DNA of 35,268 bases from CAZGLR01 sp964526635 (GTDB lineage: Bacteria > Zixibacteria > MSB-5A5 > GN15 > JAAZOE01), in contig CAZGLR010000020.1 in assembly GCA_964526635.1 (NCBI GenBank), positions 1-35,268 on the forward strand, given 5' to 3'. Below the pieces are notes generated by a model. The model made no database searches. It worked only from the letters and a program-made list of their open reading frames with translations, and was not told where the DNA came from. Both the position numbers and the translations under genes were made by a program. Positions 33,364-35,268 of the stretch are shown here, one piece after another (positions within the stretch are counted from its first letter, which is position 1; each line of letters begins with the position of its first letter).

Positions 33364-33398
33364 AAAATGCCAGTCACAGGTGTGACCGGCATTTTTTT
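33364..33398 (+). terminator. Rho-independent terminator after the tRNA unit
   Basis: AAATGCC-a-GTCACA (33365-33378) pairs with TGTGAC-c-GGCATTT (33381-33394) across a GG loop, and seven T follow (33392-33398). It ends the tRNA transcript just before the zinc-ribbon gene, which must have its own promoter or read-through. Confidence 0.88.
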
Positions 33399-33425
33399 AT
33401 ATGGTCTGGCTCAAAGGAGCAGCGC

Positions 33426-34142
33426 ATGAATGGTGACCTTGAATTGCTGTTGAAACTGCAAAACGTCGACTATGATCTGGGCGAACTCGAAAGATCCAAG
33501 GAGTATATCCCGGACATGATGGACAATTTGAAAAAGGAGATCAGCGAAACAGAAGAAGTACTGACATCCACCCGCAGCGAACTGGAAAAGGCCAGACTGG
33601 AGCAGAAGGACGTCGAAATTTCGGTACAGGCCAGACAGGAAAAGCTGAAATCGCTGCAGGAACGGATGATGGCTATCAAAACGAATAAGGAATATGATGC
33701 TCTGGTCAGTGAAATCGATAAATTGAAGGAAAGTATTGATAGCCTGGAAACACGCGAACTGGAACTGGTTGAAACTATTGAAGGTTGTGAGGAAAAGCTG
33801 AAAGGCCTCGGTGATAATGCCGACTCGATCCGCGAAATCAATGAGGCCCAGATCGCCAGTCTTCAGGAACAAATCGATTCTGTCGGCAGTGTTATCGAAG
33901 TGAAGGAAAAAGAACGCAAGGATATTGCCCAGCAGATCAGTAAGCGGGCGATATCGGTCTATGAACGCATCCGGCGTGGCAAAGGCGGCCAGGTAGTGGT
34001 GTCGGTCAAGAAACGGGCCTGCGGTGCCTGTTTCAAGGCCCTGCCGCCGCAAAAGATACAGGAAATCAGGACCGGCGACCGTATGATTACCTGCGACAGT
34101 TGCGGCCGTATGCTGATCTGGACTCAGGACAGCGATAATTAA
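33426..34142 (+). CDS. C4-type zinc-ribbon coiled-coil protein (CdsZ/DUF164-like)
   Basis: The 238-residue product is almost entirely a coiled coil from about 10 to 190 (many Lys/Glu/Leu heptads), ending in a zinc ribbon CGAC...CDSC (CxxC pairs in RACGACFKALPP and ITCDSCGRMLIW). This is the layout of DUF164/CdsZ proteins (Helicobacter HP0958 is a relative linked to flagellar gene control and RNA binding), so a nucleic-acid role is likely. The SD AAAGGAG is eight bases from ATG at 33426. guaB starts 20 bases downstream on the same strand. Confidence 0.9.
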   Translation: MNGDLELLLKLQNVDYDLGELERSKEYIPDMMDNLKKEISETEEVLTSTRSELEKARLEQKDVEISVQARQEKLKSLQERMMAIKTNKEYDALVSEIDKLKESIDSLETRELELVETIEGCEEKLKGLGDNADSIREINEAQIASLQEQIDSVGSVIEVKEKERKDIAQQISKRAISVYERIRRGKGGQVVVSVKKRACGACFKALPPQKIQEIRTGDRMITCDSCGRMLIWTQDSDN

Positions 34143-34162
34143 AAATAAACTGGATATAGCAT

Positions 34163-35268
34163 ATGGCACAAATATTGCCAGATGACGGCCTGACATTCGA
34201 CGATGTCCTCCTTATGCCGGGATACTCGGAAGTTCTCCCGAGTGATGTAAATCTGCAATCCCGGCTGACCGGGGATATTGTCATGAATATTCCGCTTATT
34301 TCGGCGGCCATGGATACAGTTACCGAGTCGGCGATGGCTATCGCCATTGCCCGCCACGGCGGCATGGGTATTGTTCACAAAAATTTGACGCCCGATGAGC
34401 AGGCTGCGGAAGTCGATAAGGTAAAGCGCAGCGAATCGGGAATGATTGTCGATCCGATCACGTTACCGCCTGACCAGCCGATCAGCGCCGCACTCGAGGC
34501 GATGAAGCGCTTTTCCATCTCCGGTATACCGATCACCGATGGGAACCGTCTGCTGGGAATCATAACGAATCGAGATCTCCGTTTCCAGACCGATTTGACG
34601 CGACTGATTCGCGATGTCATGACCAGGGAAAACCTGGTGACTGTCCCCGAGGGGACTGACCTTGAGCAGGCGCAGGTGATACTGCATGAAAATCGAATAG
34701 AAAAGCTGTTGATCGTCGATGATGATTTCAATCTCAAGGGGATGATCACCGTCAAGGATATTGCCAAGCGTATACAATTTCCGCATGCCTGCAAGGATAC
34801 CCGCGGACGTCTTCGTGTCGGTGGCGCGGTCGGTGTCGCCCGTGATCTAGACGAACGATGCGACAAACTGGTTAGAGCCGGAGTCGATATACTCTGTGTC
34901 GACAGCTCTCATGGCCATTCCAGGGGTGTGCTCGAGACAGTTGCCAAAATTAAAGCGGATTATCCCGATGTACCGGTGATGGCTGGTAATGTGGCGACGG
35001 TTGAGGGGACGGCGGCTTTGATAAAAGCCGGTGCCGATTGTGTCAAGGTTGGTATTGGCCCCGGCTCGATTTGTACCACCCGGGTGGTGACCGGGGCCGG
35101 TGTGCCGCAGTTGACGGCGGTTATGGAAGCGGTCCGGGAGGCCTCCCAAAAGGGTATTGCGATTATTGCCGACGGCGGCATAAAATATTCGGGTGATATC
35201 GCCAAAGCGCTGGCTGCCGGGGCGGCGGTTGTTATGATCGGTTCACTTTTTGCCGGAACCGATGAATC
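34163..35268 (+). CDS. guaB: IMP dehydrogenase, N-terminal part (runs off window)
   Basis: The frame opens at ATG 34163 and stays open to the edge, about 368 residues of roughly 485. The enzyme oxidises IMP to XMP with NAD+, the committed step of GMP synthesis, in the cytoplasm. DDGLTFDDVLLMPGYSEVLPS is the standard start, the CBS pair is at about 92-205, and the active-site loop GPGSICTTR carries catalytic C304. DGGIKYSGDIAKALAAGA near the edge is the phosphate-binding part. The SD is weak, and it sits 20 bases after the zinc-ribbon gene, so translation may be coupled. The missing C-terminal part includes the mobile flap. Confidence 0.97.
   Translation, partial: MAQILPDDGLTFDDVLLMPGYSEVLPSDVNLQSRLTGDIVMNIPLISAAMDTVTESAMAIAIARHGGMGIVHKNLTPDEQAAEVDKVKRSESGMIVDPITLPPDQPISAALEAMKRFSISGIPITDGNRLLGIITNRDLRFQTDLTRLIRDVMTRENLVTVPEGTDLEQAQVILHENRIEKLLIVDDDFNLKGMITVKDIAKRIQFPHACKDTRGRLRVGGAVGVARDLDERCDKLVRAGVDILCVDSSHGHSRGVLETVAKIKADYPDVPVMAGNVATVEGTAALIKAGADCVKVGIGPGSICTTRVVTGAGVPQLTAVMEAVREASQKGIAIIADGGIKYSGDIAKALAAGAAVVMIGSLFAGTDE

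Noticed and set aside
1..35268. CRISPR array, rRNA operon, riboswitch, complete insertion sequence or prophage
   Set aside because: I looked for spaced direct repeats, terminal inverted repeats with transposase genes, rRNA-like stretches and common riboswitch cores, and saw none. Only the short remnant at the left edge hints at mobility.

Overview
The window is a stretch of a Gram-negative bacterial chromosome, very probably from an uncultured lineage. It encodes an Omp85-type barrel, a PorV-type barrel, an LptE-like lipoprotein and several lipobox proteins, so the cell has an outer membrane. PorV/PorQ-type proteins and lipid-anchored ethylbenzene-dehydrogenase-like haem proteins fit the FCB superphylum (a Zixibacteria-like organism is my guess), but no marker here fixes the taxonomy. 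One run of exactly 100 N (17997-18096) shows that this is a scaffold, so gene order across that point is not proven.

Layout. 1-400: AT-rich edge with the tail of a RelE/ParE-like toxin and what may be a transposase remnant. 419-4816: a CBS-domain ClC transporter convergent with a patatin/Omp85 outer-membrane phospholipase. 4891-9128: a tightly coupled operon of an RNA 2'-O-methyltransferase, a secreted DUF4097-like protein and an SppA protease fused to a predicted outer-membrane barrel. 9253-12907: two M16 peptidases, one with the zinc motif and one without it but with a LolA-like extension, closed by a bidirectional terminator. 12968-15568 (minus): an alpha/beta hydrolase and motAB, with motAB behind a very good sigma-28 promoter. 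15930-17916 (minus): three small secreted cysteine-rich paralogues downstream of a membrane-anchored thioredoxin-like protein; this is the least explained and most interesting part. 18257-23265: hutU-hutI-lptE-like coupled genes, then porV and a lipoprotein. 23580-29835 (minus): a haem-type lipoprotein, a GAF-GAF-SpoIIE phosphatase, a long-chain flavodoxin, a 49-residue ORF coupled to a two-TM GAF-like protein in an AT-rich patch, and a YifB/ComM ATPase. 30045-35268 (plus): a second haem-type lipoprotein, a 4-hydroxybutyryl-CoA dehydratase/HpaB-family flavoprotein with altered cluster ligands, two tRNAs (CAT and CAC anticodons), a CdsZ-like zinc-ribbon protein and the 5' part of guaB.

How the genes work together. 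Much of the window concerns the cell envelope: two barrel proteins, an SppA-barrel fusion, periplasmic M16 proteases, LPS assembly and secreted cysteine-rich proteins. The rest is central metabolism (histidine breakdown, GMP synthesis), motility output and translation. No CRISPR array, rRNA gene, intact insertion sequence or prophage was seen. The best candidate for something undescribed is the thioredoxin plus three cysteine-rich proteins (15930-17916). Next come the SppA-barrel fusion, the CX3CH lipoprotein pair and the two-gene GAF/49-residue unit.
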